Source: Ettlia oleoabundans | Taxonomy: Eukaryota > Chlorophyta > Chlorophyceae > Chlamydomonadales | NCBI GenBank assembly: GCA_019693395.1 | Contig: JAAMXP010002849.1 | Span: 1 to 20,711 of the forward strand | Length of the DNA stretch: 20,711 nucleotides | Direction of reading: 5' to 3' | Shown here: one piece after another, positions 1-10,900 of the stretch | Position numbering within the stretch: position 1 is the stretch's first letter | How the letters are laid out: the number at the start of each line of letters is the position of its first letter | Notes under the pieces: model-generated | What the model was told of the DNA's origin: nothing | What the model saw: only the letters and a program-made list of their open reading frames with translations | Database searches by the model: none | Program-made: the position numbers and the translations under genes

Positions 1-127
1 CGCTTGCTCCTTCTGCTAATGCATTATCTGCTGCTGGAATTACCACCTGCTAACCCGCTCACGCATTCACCCTTCATTGCGCTTCCCTGCATCAACTCCA
101 TCAGCCACCCGCCTCATATCCCTGCAG

Positions 128-1502
128 AGCTTCAGTGCGGGCATAGGCAACTGGGTGGCGGATGAGGTGCTGTACCAGGCACGCATACACCCAGAGCAGC
201 CAGCCAACTCAATCCCGTCGGAACAGGTGCGGTGGTGGGCATACCAGTCAGTCAGCAAGGCAACCATGCAGCCAGCCCAGTTGTCTGCAGCAGGATGACA
301 TGGTCTCAGCAGGCACCTAACCCAGGACGGCGCACTCCGCGGTGCATCTGGCACCGCACGCTTCAGGCACGGTTGGGCAGACCTCAGCATATGGGCAGGT
401 AACAAACCCAGGGCAGTGCCATGGCTCTGCATGTGCGGCCAGGCAGCCAAGGGACAACACAAAGGCCAGCACCTCTGGCATTCATGTCCCCTGTTAGGGC
501 AGTGGCCTACAAACTCAGTACCCATCCACCCACTAAATAACTACCCTGCCCACCCGCTGTGCTGCCTCCAGTTGGCGGAGCTGCACCACGCCATCAAGCA
601 TGTGTGTGAGGTGGCATGTGAGGTTGAGGCGGATGCACACAGGTTCCCCACAGACTGGCTGTTCCACTACAGGTGGGTGGGTGGGGGGCAAGCGATCGCT
701 GGGTTGTGAGCGGATGATTCCTCCCACTGACCATTCCATGCAAAACAACCTGCTTTCACATGGCTTGCTTGCTCTCCATTGCAGATGGGGCAAGGGCAGC
801 AGCAGCAAGGCCAAGGTGGCGGGGCACACCATTGACCACATCACAGTGGGCGGCAGAACCAGCGCATACGTGCCTGCACTGCAGAAGCTCAGCAAGGCAG
901 CAGTTGCGGCAGCAGTTGGCGCTGGCAAAAAGGCAGCAGGGGCCGCTGGTGAAATTGCGGCGGCAGGGGCCCGTGGGAGCGGCAGTAAGAAGGCTGCTGA
1001 TGCAGTGGTGGCGACAGAAGAGGTGGCAGCGGCAGCAGCAGACGTGGCAGTGGCGGTGGCTCAGGTGGCGGCCAAGCCCCGTGCCAATCGCAAAGCAAAA
1101 GCTGCGGTCGCACACCTCGCTGCCGCCACAGCTGCAGAGGTGGTTGAGGCTGCGGCTGCCGCGGAGGCGGGCAGCGGTGCAGATGGCAAGCAGAAGGCAC
1201 AGCGTGGGGGCAGGAGGAAGAAGGGCGCTGTAGGGGACATGGCGGCTTCCACTGCACAGGATGACGATGTTGGCGGCGCACATGATGACGCAGTGGCAGG
1301 GGCTGGCAGCAAGAGGTTTCGTGGCGGGCGGCGGGCAGCCGCAGATGCAGCCGCAGCCACGGATGAGGCGCCTTCCGCCCCCGCAGGCAGCGCTAGCGGC
1401 CGCAAGCGCAAAACGCCTGCTGCCGCTGCTGAGGATGGCGCTGCTGAGGAGGTAACAGGAAAGGGGAGGCACGGTCGGGCGGGGCGCTCGCATGGCGCTT
1501 GA
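128..1502 (+). CDS. FPG1: Plant-type formamidopyrimidine-DNA glycosylase (FPG/MutM), 3' part, with long Ala/Lys-rich tail
   Basis: Base-excision repair enzyme that removes oxidised purines and nicks the strand; expected in the nucleus. Exons 128-226, 572-672, 785-1502 join with phases 0 and 2 and give the last 305 residues. Exon 1 carries the helix-two-turn-helix signature (GIGNWVADEVLYQARIHP, residues 5-22). Exons 2-3 carry the FPTDWLFHYRWGK segment and then ITVGGRTSAYVP, which matches the zincless-finger hairpin of plant Fpg/NEIL1 types rather than a four-Cys zinc finger. The catalytic N-terminal Pro-Glu lies upstream of the window; bases 1-127 are intron ending CCTGCAG. After the core, about 205 residues are Ala-rich with basic clusters (RGGRRKKGA, KRFRGGRR, GRKRKT) that could be nuclear-localisation or DNA-contact patches (inference). 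A GAG/GTAACA at 1449-1457 could act as a donor and shorten the tail, but the frame reads straight to TGA. Identity of the core is secure; the tail function is unknown. Confidence 0.93.
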
Positions 1503-1596
1503 TGAGCCAGGACACCACCAGTGCATGCATGCATGTTCTCGTCTGGCCTTGCAGTCTGCTTGACAGGCTGAGACATTCAGCTTGATCACACCTCAA

Positions 1597-1601
1597 TGTA
1601 A
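1597..1601 (+). promoter_or_regulatory. TGTAA polyadenylation signal of the FPG gene
   Basis: TGTAA lies 95 bases after the FPG stop codon. This pentamer is the usual chlorophyte nuclear poly(A) signal, and spacing of roughly 100 bases or more after the stop is typical. It is a short motif, so the call rests on position. Confidence 0.55.
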
Positions 1602-2269
1602 CAGGAGGTTCATGTCATTGAACAAAGACTAAGAGGAGAAGGATAAGCAATTTGGCTCTTAGGACAGGGTAGGAGGACACACAAGGACTTAAAGACAGCT
1701 CACAGCCGGGAACAAGATGTGGAACAGCTGTGGTTGTGGCCCACATATCGTGACTTGATGCTCACAGTAGCTGCCTGCATGACAGGACCACCTTACGCAC
1801 TTTGAATCAAATGGCGGGAAAAAGTGGGCGGCACGCCCACCACTAACGGTTATGCCACAGCGATACTCAGGCGCTGGCTAAGCAGGGGATGCTCACAACG
1901 GAGTGCTGTGGGCGGTTTGGGATGGTGCTTATTATATGCGGCGTCATAGGGGTTGCACCAACAGCTGTGGCATGAGGCCGACCCTTCAAGCAAGCACGGG
2001 AGATGAAAACGCTGAAAAAGCGAACTAGACCTGAAAAGCCATGCCCAGGCTTATTAGAAGCGAAAGGTGAGCAGCAGCATGCATGGTGCACCCAGGCTTT
2101 GTGACGTAGAGGGCGCTGGCATGGCGCTGGCATGCTTGGCCGCAAAACATAACTGGTATGCGAGCAAACATACAGGGCAGATTGGCATCCGAACAGTTGA
2201 CACCAACAGAAAAGCATGTGTGTGGGTGAGGTGGTGCAGCAATTGCTAGCAAACGGCTGTTTGTGGCCG
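1602..2269. other. Intergenic region between two convergent 3' ends
   Basis: No gene is supported here. The region separates the FPG 3' end from the 3' end of the minus-strand membrane-protein gene, so it should hold the latter's 3' UTR. I found no TTACA (TGTAA on the minus strand). It contains a 7-bp inverted repeat with a 3-base loop (GTGGGCG/CGCCCAC, 1824-1840) and an 11-bp perfect tandem duplication (GCGCTGGCATG, 2113-2134). Open frames crossing it have Cys/His-rich random-looking composition and no consistent splice structure. Confidence 0.6.
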
Positions 2270-4473
2270 CTAGGAGTTCCTTGCGGTCCAGCGGGTATGC
2301 ATAGTCAGCTGTATGTCAAACAGCACCCCCGCCAGACCCAGCCCAAACAGGAGCAGCAGCAGGGGGGAGGCGCATGGGATCGCGACAGGCCGGGCAGTCG
2401 CCTCCGGCTGCGCGTCAACGCTGGTGGGTGCATCTGCCGCTGCTCTTGTCTCTGCTGGACCATTGGTAGATCGACTTGCCGCATGCTGCTGTGCCGGCTC
2501 TTGACTGCCGCCCACAAGCCAGGATGTGCCGCCATAAGTGAGGTGCACCACAAACAGTACTGGCAGAATGACCTCCAGCACCAGTGCCAGGTGGGACAGC
2601 GAGACGCAGCAGGGGATGGTGGCAGGGTCCAGAGCGCCGCGGCTGCAGGGGCAGGGCAGGCGGGCGCCAGCACGGCTGGGTGGGCGGGTAACGCTGCCCC
2701 AGCTGCAATAAGCTGAGGCGTGGTACGGGCAAAGCAGACGACAGGGTTGGGAGGAGAGCGCTTCCACATGGGCCAAGCAAGGCATCGCTCCGGCTCAAAG
2801 CGTATACCCCGGGGTGCTGTAACAACAACGGGTGCACAAGAAAAGCCAAAGGCAGCCCAACCTCAATCCTCAGAGGTCGCAGCCCAAGATTAGCCCCAGC
2901 ACAGGCCCAGCCCTGGTAGCCCCGGTGAGCCCTAGCCCTTCTCTAGGTATCTCCTAGCGCGGATGGCGGCATCAGTCCCAGCCCCCGCCTCACCTGCCAG
3001 AGGTGGCCGCCATCACAGCAGAGAACAGCTGTGCCTGCGCCCAGGCCAGCCACGCAAACTGTGCACGCCCAACTCCCCCCGCATCCAGGCTGGCACACAG
3101 GGCGGGGATCGTGCGTACGTTGAGCCACGCAACTGCCCCCTGCGGGGCAGCACAGGGGCGGGGCGGGTGGACCAAAGGGAGGGCCAGGACCAGGTCAGGT
3201 TGTGTTGTGTGACAGGCCAGTGCCAGAGGAGCGCTCAAGCCCACCTCTGCTGCCGAGACCAGGCTTGATCACTAGACCTTAATAAACGTGCTTGTAACCG
3301 CTGATCACCCATCTGCCTGCACGCCCACCCACCAACATGCCCACTTGCCCAAGCCACCCCCCGTCCATCAAGGCGCACCTGCACTGCGGCTTGTAGAGGC
3401 AGCGGCAGCGGCAGCAGCAGCGACTGCAGCAGGCTGGGCAGGATGCCGTTGGTGACTAGGGTTGTTTCCGATAAGTAGACGGGGGAGCTTACAGCGCCAC
3501 CCTTTGCAGCCGGCAACTGCTCATGCATCAACCTGCAGGCGGGGCAGCCAGGTAGTGGTGGTTTAGTTGGTGGTGTGATGAATGTGGGAGGCAGATGCAG
3601 CCCCGAACAGGTGGCAAAACCAGCAGCCCAAAAGCAGCAGCTTGTTACGAAGAGTGGAACTTGCAGGATGTGGGTTTGGTGTGGCAGTCTGACAATGGAA
3701 ATATGCAGCCCCAACGCCCTATGCCGGCCACCACTCTGGCAGCGGCTACCTCGCGGCGCCAAGCGCTGCTCTGCTGACCCACCTGCGCATGCCCACTGCA
3801 GCAAACACTCTGTGCAGGCGCATGCCGATGTACAGCCCATCCCGCACGGCGGGCCGCGAATAGAGGTCATGGCAGCAGTGCAGCAGGTAGAGGGCAAGGG
3901 CTGACGAAAGCAGGGCGGACATGCTCCACATTGCCAGCTGCGCCTCGCCATTTAAGAGCGCACAGGCTGTGGACACAAGGCATCCAAGGATCTGCAGGGA
4001 AGTAGTATGAACATGCAGTCATGAAGGCGTGGAGTCCCAGGAGTGTTGAAGCAGATATTCTGGGCGAAGAGATGATTCAACCAGCCAAAGCCAACCGACG
4101 CGTGCCTGTGCACCCGCCATCACGCGAGAGCAGCGAAGAATCAGCCGGCGCCCTGCTGAGTTTTACATAACACCGAGCTGCCCAAACAGACAGCACAGGA
4201 CATCCGGAGGGACTGGCAAGTGGCAACGGCGCCCAGGAGGTTAAGCGGGGGCAGGCATGGTGGGTCGGCGGTACTAGCCCCTTCTGCAGGAACCTCCTCG
4301 GCCCTGCAGGTCGGCACGCCTGATACATGATGACCTAGCAGCCGTGGGTGGCCAACCGAGGGCCTCACACTTGCCTCGATACAGTGCATCGTGCTCTCTG
4401 CCAAGGAGCGCAACAACACCCTGCGCCTGAACAGCTGCTGCTGCTGGTCGGTGGAAGTGGTAGACAAATGCAT
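2270..4473 (-). CDS. Unassigned multi-pass membrane protein, 346 aa
   Basis: I do not recognise the family. Minus-strand exons 4473-4375, 3991-3783, 3532-3379, 3139-2994 and 2702-2270 join with phases 0, 2, 0, 2 and end at TAG. Hydrophobic stretches suggest six membrane segments: about residues 32-48, 52-73, 132-153 (Pro/Leu-rich), 181-198, 240-261 and 314-334. Segments 5 and 6 are separated by a roughly 50-residue polar Ala/Ser/Gln loop; the C-terminal tail is short and basic. The N-terminus holds a QQQQ run and RRR. The first ATG after an in-frame upstream stop was taken as start. The first intron uses a GC donor (GAG/GCAAGT); a GTATCA donor further on, also phase 0, would add 19 residues. 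Four of five joins end on clean (T)GCAG acceptors in phase, and continuous hydrophobicity supports a real gene. Exon 1 is the least certain part. No signal peptide or catalytic motif was seen. Confidence 0.62.
4369..4374 (-). other. Probable GC-AG splice donor in the membrane-protein gene
   Basis: The minus strand reads GAG/GCAAGT, the strong-consensus context in which GC replaces GT at donors. It joins in phase 0 to the CCTGCAG acceptor next to 3991. A weaker GT alternative exists about 57 bases downstream in the same frame. Confidence 0.45.
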
Positions 4474-5487
4474 CCTTTGGGGCACGCCGGGGGGGCGCCT
4501 AAACACGGATGGCTGCGTGATGTGAGACACCTTAGGCCGAACGTTGACCCATTAACTTTCTGAGCAACCAGCGATAGACTACTGGTGCATGATTGAGCAG
4601 CGCAGCGACGTAGAACTTATAACACAACAACTGATGCAACCGAGCTGGGAAGGTTGTCTGCGGACAGCAGACAGCCCGTAAGAAAAGAATTGGACACCAA
4701 CCAGCAATAATCCCACCGGGTGCGCAACATTGCGGGTTGGGGCGCCGCCGCAAGAGACACCGCAAGCGCGGCACAGCAGGCGGAGCGGGGCGGCAGGTCT
4801 CCGCTGGGAGGGCACTTTTGGCGTCTGCGGTTGGCCTGCCGACAGCCGTGCCAAACAATGGTTCCATGGTTGAAAAGCCTAACTGCAGTGGACTGCTTCG
4901 TGATATGGCCTACTACGCTTCGCTTCCTGCCGACGTGCCACGAGCTCAAGCTCCCAGGGTTAACCACCCTATGCAGCAGCTGCCAACCAGTCTTGTCGCA
5001 CTCAGCCTGTCAACATCATGCAAACATATTCCAATGTATCCCCATGCCTTGCGATCTATAGCCAAGAATCGTTCCCTGCAACTGCGGGGTCGGAAAACCA
5101 AGACTCCCGCCCGCTTGATGCAGGACAAATGCTCACCTGGCCAACTTAGTTGCAGTGCTTGTTGATTACGACCGTATTTGGAAGTTTACCAACAAGGGAA
5201 AGCGGACAAACAGCTGATTCCAAGCGTCTGTTCGCACGATGTCCGCATGGCGGCGACGCCCGCCTGGCATGTCCAACCTATGATCTTGAACCCTTCGCTG
5301 TTGCTTCGACGCTTGGTTCCTGCCTGTGCCTTGCAGCCTGACGCGAAGCTCAGACAAGGGGACAGTTCAGGGTTCCGCCAGCGGCAACGCGGCGCACGGC
5401 CGTGACAAGGCCACAGGGCCTGTCGGACCGCAAGGCCCGGCTTCAGCTCCTTTCAAGCTAGGAAAGTGATACAGGGTTCCGGGGGCA
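4474..5487. other. Divergent upstream region shared by the membrane-protein and GPRP genes
   Basis: About 1 kb lies between two start codons pointing away from each other, so it should contain both 5' UTRs and both promoters. No TATA box stands out. Open frames on both strands (for example 4532-4967 minus and 4737-5165 plus) lack recognisable domains and do not splice convincingly into either neighbour. I see no further gene. Confidence 0.5.
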
Positions 5488-7055
5488 ATGGCTGACCAGG
5501 TGCGGTTGCCGCAGGACAGTTGGCTCGTTGAGGCGTTTGCTGGGTCAAGCGCGCGCTTGATGGGCACAAAAGTCGCGTTAACCTTCGCTAGGGGCCCCTC
5601 ATAACACTTGCTTGCAGTGCGTTGCCCATTGCCTTGGGCCGTGCCTGCCGCCTCGGGCTGCCCCCTTGACTGGTTGTCCTGCTCTTCCCCTGTTGGCTCA
5701 GAGCCAGGACAAGAGCCCTTATGGGTACCCGCCTCCTGCGCCATATGGCTACGCTCCGCCTCAGGTGAATCTTGCGCAAATAACGTTTCCTGCCTTGATG
5801 CCTGCCGACGTTGTGCACCCGCCTGCCCGTGACCCGTGCCTTGCTCCCATAATCGTGCCACTTGTGCAGCCCGGCTACCCTCCTCCCCAGGGATACCCTG
5901 CACCCGGCTACCCGCTCCAGGTGGGTGCCATCAGCAGTAGCAGGTTGGGCACCATGCCCGTGCAGCGGGCACAGCAGTTCAGAACAGGCCGCAAAGTGGG
6001 CTCAATAATGCAATCAGAGGTTGGGATGGGTAGGGAGGGTGGCAGCTTGAGTTTGCAGAGCTCTGTGTTGACATGGCATTGAAGTGGACAATGCCATGTC
6101 AACTGCCCTCCCAGTTACTGGCTTACGGCTGTGTGCAGCCAGCCCCGTATGGTGCATACCCGACGCAGCCCTACCCAGGACAGCCTCCATATGGAGCACC
6201 TGCGCCCTACCCGCCACCTGGAGCCTACCCGCCTGCAGCCTACCCGCCTCAGGGCTACACTCCTCACCCAGGTTTGACATGCTGGAGGGTTCAGTGCCGC
6301 ACGATGTACACTGGTTCTGCCAAGTGCCACAGTTGGCTGGCATACTTGCCTAACATGGTTTCACCTGTACAAGCAGCGAAAGCGTTTCCTACTGCTTGCT
6401 GCCAGTCTGATTCGAGTGCTGCTGCTGCGGCTCCGCTGCTGAAGGTGGTTATTCTGCAGGCGCAATGGCTATGGGCGCTGCTGCGGGCTACTTGATGGGC
6501 CACGGCAAGCACAAGGTCAAGAAGCACAAGGGCTACAAGGTGTGCTGAGCGGTCTCGATTGAAAACTTCACATGGTGGACAGGGAGGGCAATGGCACGGT
6601 TTGACTGCTGGCTAGCAAGCCTGACATAAGAAAGAATAGGGGTTGCCACAGCTGAGCTTGGTGCATCTGGGCTTGTCCATGCCATGGCTCGCCACATTCC
6701 TGCTGTTCACATCATCCTTAATCACACTACCCCGCAGAAACCCAACTCTCCCTCACTGCTACCGCTGTGAGTGCTGCAGTACAAGGGTGGCGGTTATGGC
6801 AGACACAAGTATAAGCGCGGAAAGTGAGTGCCAGGTCTGCCAACCAGCCAGAATCGGCTCCATGTGGCACCCGATCCGTGCCTGAATCCGGCTGCGTTAC
6901 GACAGCTAAATCAGGCTGAATCATCACCCTGCAGTTGTGCATCTGCATACCTGCGGAGCACCCATTTCTTGGTAAGTTTTCAGTGCCAACATCTACGTGC
7001 GCTGTGCCGCAGGTTTGGCTTTGGCAAGCGGGGCAAGTGGGGCAGGGGCAAGTAA
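5488..7055 (+). CDS. Glycine/proline-rich XYPPX-repeat protein (GPRP type), 146 aa
   Basis: Small protein of the plant GPRP family, whose molecular role is not settled. Exons 5488-5499, 5702-5764, 5870-5920, 6139-6271, 6445-6539, 6780-6823, 7013-7055 join with phases 0, 0, 0, 1, 0, 2 to TAA. Layout: an N-terminus of only four residues (MADQ) on the first coding exon; a Tyr/Pro/Gly region (5-87) with PYGYPPP, GYPPPQ, AYPPAAYPPQ repeats; a small-residue hydrophobic segment (GAMAMGAAAGYLMG, 93-106); and a basic Gly/Lys/His tail (107-146) with HKYKRGK and GKRGKWGRGK. This order (XYPPX, Ala/Gly hydrophobic stretch, H/K/G-rich tail) is the GPRP architecture. The start has a good context (GGCAATGGCT). 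There is no signal peptide, so secretion is not indicated. The tail resembles that of the C2 gene at 14294-16578. The exon 5 acceptor (GCTGAAG) is the weakest junction. Confidence 0.85.
6067..6103. repeat. Perfect 14-bp inverted repeat with 9-base loop inside a GPRP intron
   Basis: GTTGACATGGCATT (6067-6080) and its exact reverse complement AATGCCATGTCAAC (6090-6103) flank a 9-base loop. It sits in the third intron (5921-6138), 35 bases before the TGTGCAG acceptor, where a branch point is expected. Pairing stops at both outer ends (T against T). Confidence 0.9.
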
Positions 7056-7926
7056 CGGGGGGGATTAGCACCCAGCTCAGCCCAGCTCAGCACGTCAGAC
7101 GAGAAGCTGGATGAGGGGATGGTGAGCACCTTGCTACCTTGTCTCAGCGATGATCATTAAGTATGTCTGGCTGCACCGCAAACACATGCTAACGCGGTCG
7201 CAGGCTCATTGCAGAGCACCCAGCGTGTCCGCAGCTCCCAAGGCCGTTGTGGCGTTGGATTTCAACTGCTGAATGCTCAGTTGCTATACTAGAAGCGCCT
7301 GTATTCTTTCCGTTCGCATTGGATTGCATCGCGCCCCTTCTTAAAAGGTTTCTTGCAACTCAGTCTTTAAACAATCGCCGAGCATCGAAACCAGCTGACG
7401 GGTAGAAAGGAGTTGACCTAAAGGGTGTTGACCCATCCAAGGACAGCATTGCTTTGTCAGCTTTGTCAGCAAAGCCAAACGAGTCTAGTGTTATGCTGTC
7501 GAATTTTGATAGTTTCGGGCGCACATATTTCACCCTGCCGAGGGCTGCCAGCCCTCACACCAGTCGGACAAGGCCAGGTAAGACAGGTGTTCCCCTGCAT
7601 GGTCTGCTCGTAATTCGCAACTGCTATTCTGCCAGTCTGTGGGCTTTGGTTGCATATTGCTCGGGTTCCTCACTGCTCCAGCGGTCTAGCCGCCGCCGCT
7701 GCTTTTGCATACTCCAGTGTGTTGTGCACCAGCGCTCCCCTGTGGCAGCTCAAGCGCTACCCCACTGATCGACACAGGGGAAGGCAGGGATGCACCGTAC
7801 AGATTGAAGGGCAGGGCGCACGCGTTTCAAAACGCGGCTGAGCAGTCTTGGGAGCTAGAGTAAATAGCCCAGCAGCAGCAGCAACGCTTCAGCAAGCGCC
7901 TAAGACATCAACGAGCAGCCATTACC
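7056..7926. other. Intergenic region: GPRP 3' flank and synthase upstream region
   Basis: No gene is supported. It must hold the 3' UTR of the GPRP gene and the promoter and 5' UTR of the GT2 synthase. I found no TGTAA on the plus strand, so the GPRP poly(A) site is not identified. A stretch around 7250-7420 is less GC-rich than the exons. Open frames around 7454-7841 end without a usable splice link to the synthase start. Confidence 0.5.
7071..7090. repeat. Two tandem copies of CCCAGCTCAG
   Basis: A perfect 10-base direct repeat in the 3' flank of the GPRP gene, 15 bases after its stop. Too short to imply a function. Confidence 0.8.
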
Positions 7927-10900
7927 ATGTGGCTGCCCTCCAGCTACTATGCCTTCTATGTAGCGGCGCTCCATGCATCGGTGCAGCTTGCGGTGGTGCT
8001 GTCACTGCTCGTCTCGGCCGACCGGGTGCTGAATGTGCTCAAGTTTGCCCTCATCAAGTTGCGCGCCAAGCTGACAGGCCGGCTACCCAAGGACGACTGG
8101 TTCTATGCGCCTCTGCCCAAGGACCCCGAGGAGTACCCTAAGGTGGGTTGGCGGGCGAGCGGGCGGGATGAAGCGCTTTGGCAACACCAGCACTCTGCCA
8201 GTAGGAAAATGCTTGTACCGCTGCAAACTCTGTTCTGTTGTTCATGCTTCATCAAACGCCCGCTGACAGAAGAGCACCACTTTGCAGCCTGAAAAAGCCT
8301 GCACCCGACTGCTGCCTCGCCCCGACTGCTGCAGGTTGCAGTACAGCTGCCAATGTTCAATGAGCGCGCTGTTTGCCAGGCCATCATCGACTGCTGTGCA
8401 GAGCTGGAGTGGCCTGCCCAGAGGCTTAAAATTCAGGTGCGCGCAATTGGTGGCAGCGGGGTTATGGGTACGTGCTGGCCCGCTGGTAGCTCCTTGGCAG
8501 CAGGTTTATGAGTGTGTATGCTTCTGCCGCAGTAGTTAGGCTAAATGTTCAAGCGCAATAAGCACCCTCACCGCTAGCATAGCATAGCGATGTGCAAGTT
8601 TGCTTGCAGGCGATGTTGTTTGATTTGTAGGCTTCTGTTGCTTGCTGCTCAGCCTCACACTCGTAGCTGCTCCACAGCATCCAACTGCCAGCTTCCCATA
8701 GTTTCAGCCTTGCTTCAACCTCGAGTTGTCAGCATGCGTGCGCTGCATCCACACTTGCTGTGTCATATTGCAATTTCCATCAGAATCTTGTAACATTTGG
8801 CTTTTGTGTGCCTTTTCTTTCCACATCTCGCGGAACCACAGCCCATGCTGCTTTGCTCTGGTGTCCCCCACCCCCTCCCCCCATGTTAACCCTGTCCCTC
8901 ATATGCACCACCCCCACCACACTCACCCTGCAGGTTCTCGACGACTCCACTGACAGCATAACGCGTGAACTGGTGGATGAAAAGGTGCTGGAGTGGTGCG
9001 AGCGGGGTGTGCTGGTTGAGTGCCTGCGCCGTACCAACCGACAGGGCTACAAGGCGGGGGCCATGAAGGAGGTAAGGGTCGCTGCCTCCTGCCGAGTCTT
9101 GCGTTGGCACGGGGGTGGAGCTGAAAGGGGTTGATTTGGTGTTGGGCACAGAGAAGCTGTAGCAGGCAGCGCCATCTGCCTCTAGGTCAGGATCGGCCAT
9201 GCACTGCTGCACCCTGGGCTGCCTTGTCGAAAGCGCTCGGCATGCCAGACGGCCGTTCACTGCATCAACATGTGCTGTGCCCTGTGCATTTGGCTGCAGG
9301 GCATGGAGTTGCTGGCTGCTGAGGGGTACGAGTTTGTGGCCGTGTTTGACGCCGACTTCAAGCCAGAGGCCAACTTCCTTCTGAGGACAGTGCCGTATCT
9401 GTTGGGCAATCCTCAGGTGGTTCGGGTTGTTAGGGAGGCCAATATGCGCAGTGGGGCGAGTGGGCTGAGAATGTTGTTGGAAGAAGCAAGCCTGGGCGCA
9501 GCTCAGACTTTGGCGCATTGTGAAGCAAAAGGCAGTTTGGGTTCTCCCTACTTTTCATTTTGACTTCATGCGCCAGTCTTCTCCTCAGCTGCATACGCAC
9601 AACCCCTGCCCGCGGGCCTGCAAAATTGCATGTTGCCGTTGTCACCCGTTGACTTGAAAGCTTGCCTTAACACTCCCATTCTGCCGCGCTGCGTCGTGCA
9701 GGTGGGGTACGTGCAGTCGCGCTGGGTGTTCACCAACCCTGCCGAGTCTTACTTGACCAAGGCGCAGGAGGTCAGTCTCAACTACCACATGAAGTGCGAG
9801 CAGTACACACATTCAGCCACGCACTCCTTCTTCAACTTCAATGGCACGGCAGGTAGGCGGGTAGGCGGCCGCGTTGATGACTGGCTTCGCACTGGGGGGC
9901 AGCTTTGGAGGAGGGTTGGAGGATGCGAAGGGTCGAGGGGTGTTGCGTGGCGTTGCCTTGGTGTTGCTAGCCGATGGCAACCATGCAGCTTCAAAGATGA
10001 CATTGGTTAGCGAGCGCAGACGAGCTTGGCTTGGGGCAAGCGCAGGCTGCCGCCATTGATGTGCCAGTCTACTTGTAGCGCAATGAGTTCATTTCGTGCG
10101 GTACAAGTTCAGAACCTCACAAATGAAGCCACATTCAGCCCAACCCTCAGCCACAAACCTCGCCCCAACCCACCCTTACCGTGTGCGCCTCCTGCGACTC
10201 CCCACAGGTGTATGGCGACTAGCCTGCATTGAGCACGCTGGCGGGTGGAATGCACGCACCACTGTGGAGGACATGGACCTGAGCCTGAGGGCCTACCTTA
10301 AGGGCTGGACAGCAATCTTCCTAGATGATGTCTCGTGTCTCAATGAGGTTCGCAGCGACGAGTGGTGGACAGGGCAAGAATGTGGTCAGGACGCGTAACG
10401 AGCACATGCTCCAAGATCAATGCCAAGCTGCACAACTGTGACTGTTCCAACTTGTCTAGGACAATGCCACCGCTTGCCTCCTTGCAACCTCCCTTCCCTA
10501 TGCTGGTTTCTTGGGTGCACACCCTAGATTCTCAGAAAAGCACGCAACAACCCCATTTTCCTGCAGCTCCCTGCATCCTTCTTTGCATACCGCAAGCAGC
10601 AACATCGCTGGACCTGCGGGCCCATCCAGCTCTGGTCCAAAGCCAGCACAGATATCTGGCGCTCACAGGTGGGTGCTGCAGCGGTGAGTAGGGGTATGCT
10701 GAGGATCAGGCATGCTGCCTCAGGACTGCCTGAGTACATAACTACAAGATATGAGTCGTTTAGCCAAACTGCATATATTGGCGCATCCCGCAAACAACCT
10801 GCGCTGGCGCTGGCCTGCCTGCTGCTCACCCATTGCACCCTGCACCACCCCACGACTGAAACACACTGCAGCTGCCTTTTGGTCGCAAGCTGGAGCTCAT

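Noticed and set aside
756..1589. 277-residue minus-strand open frame across the FPG tail
   Set aside because: Cys/His/Ser-rich antisense shadow of a GC-rich Ala-coding exon; the plus strand has a conserved protein with matching splice sites.
1824..1840. GTGGGCG/CGCCCAC inverted repeat as a terminator
   Set aside because: Only seven paired bases, no following T run, and nuclear genes of this lineage do not end by hairpin terminators.
4532..5165. Overlapping open frames on both strands in the divergent upstream region
   Set aside because: No domain similarity, no hydrophobic or repeat pattern shared with neighbours, and no clean in-phase splice link to either gene.
8590..8953. Open frames inside the synthase intron between exons 2 and 3
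   Set aside because: Conserved GT2 motifs join directly across this intron (KIQ to VLDDSTD), leaving no room for an extra exon.
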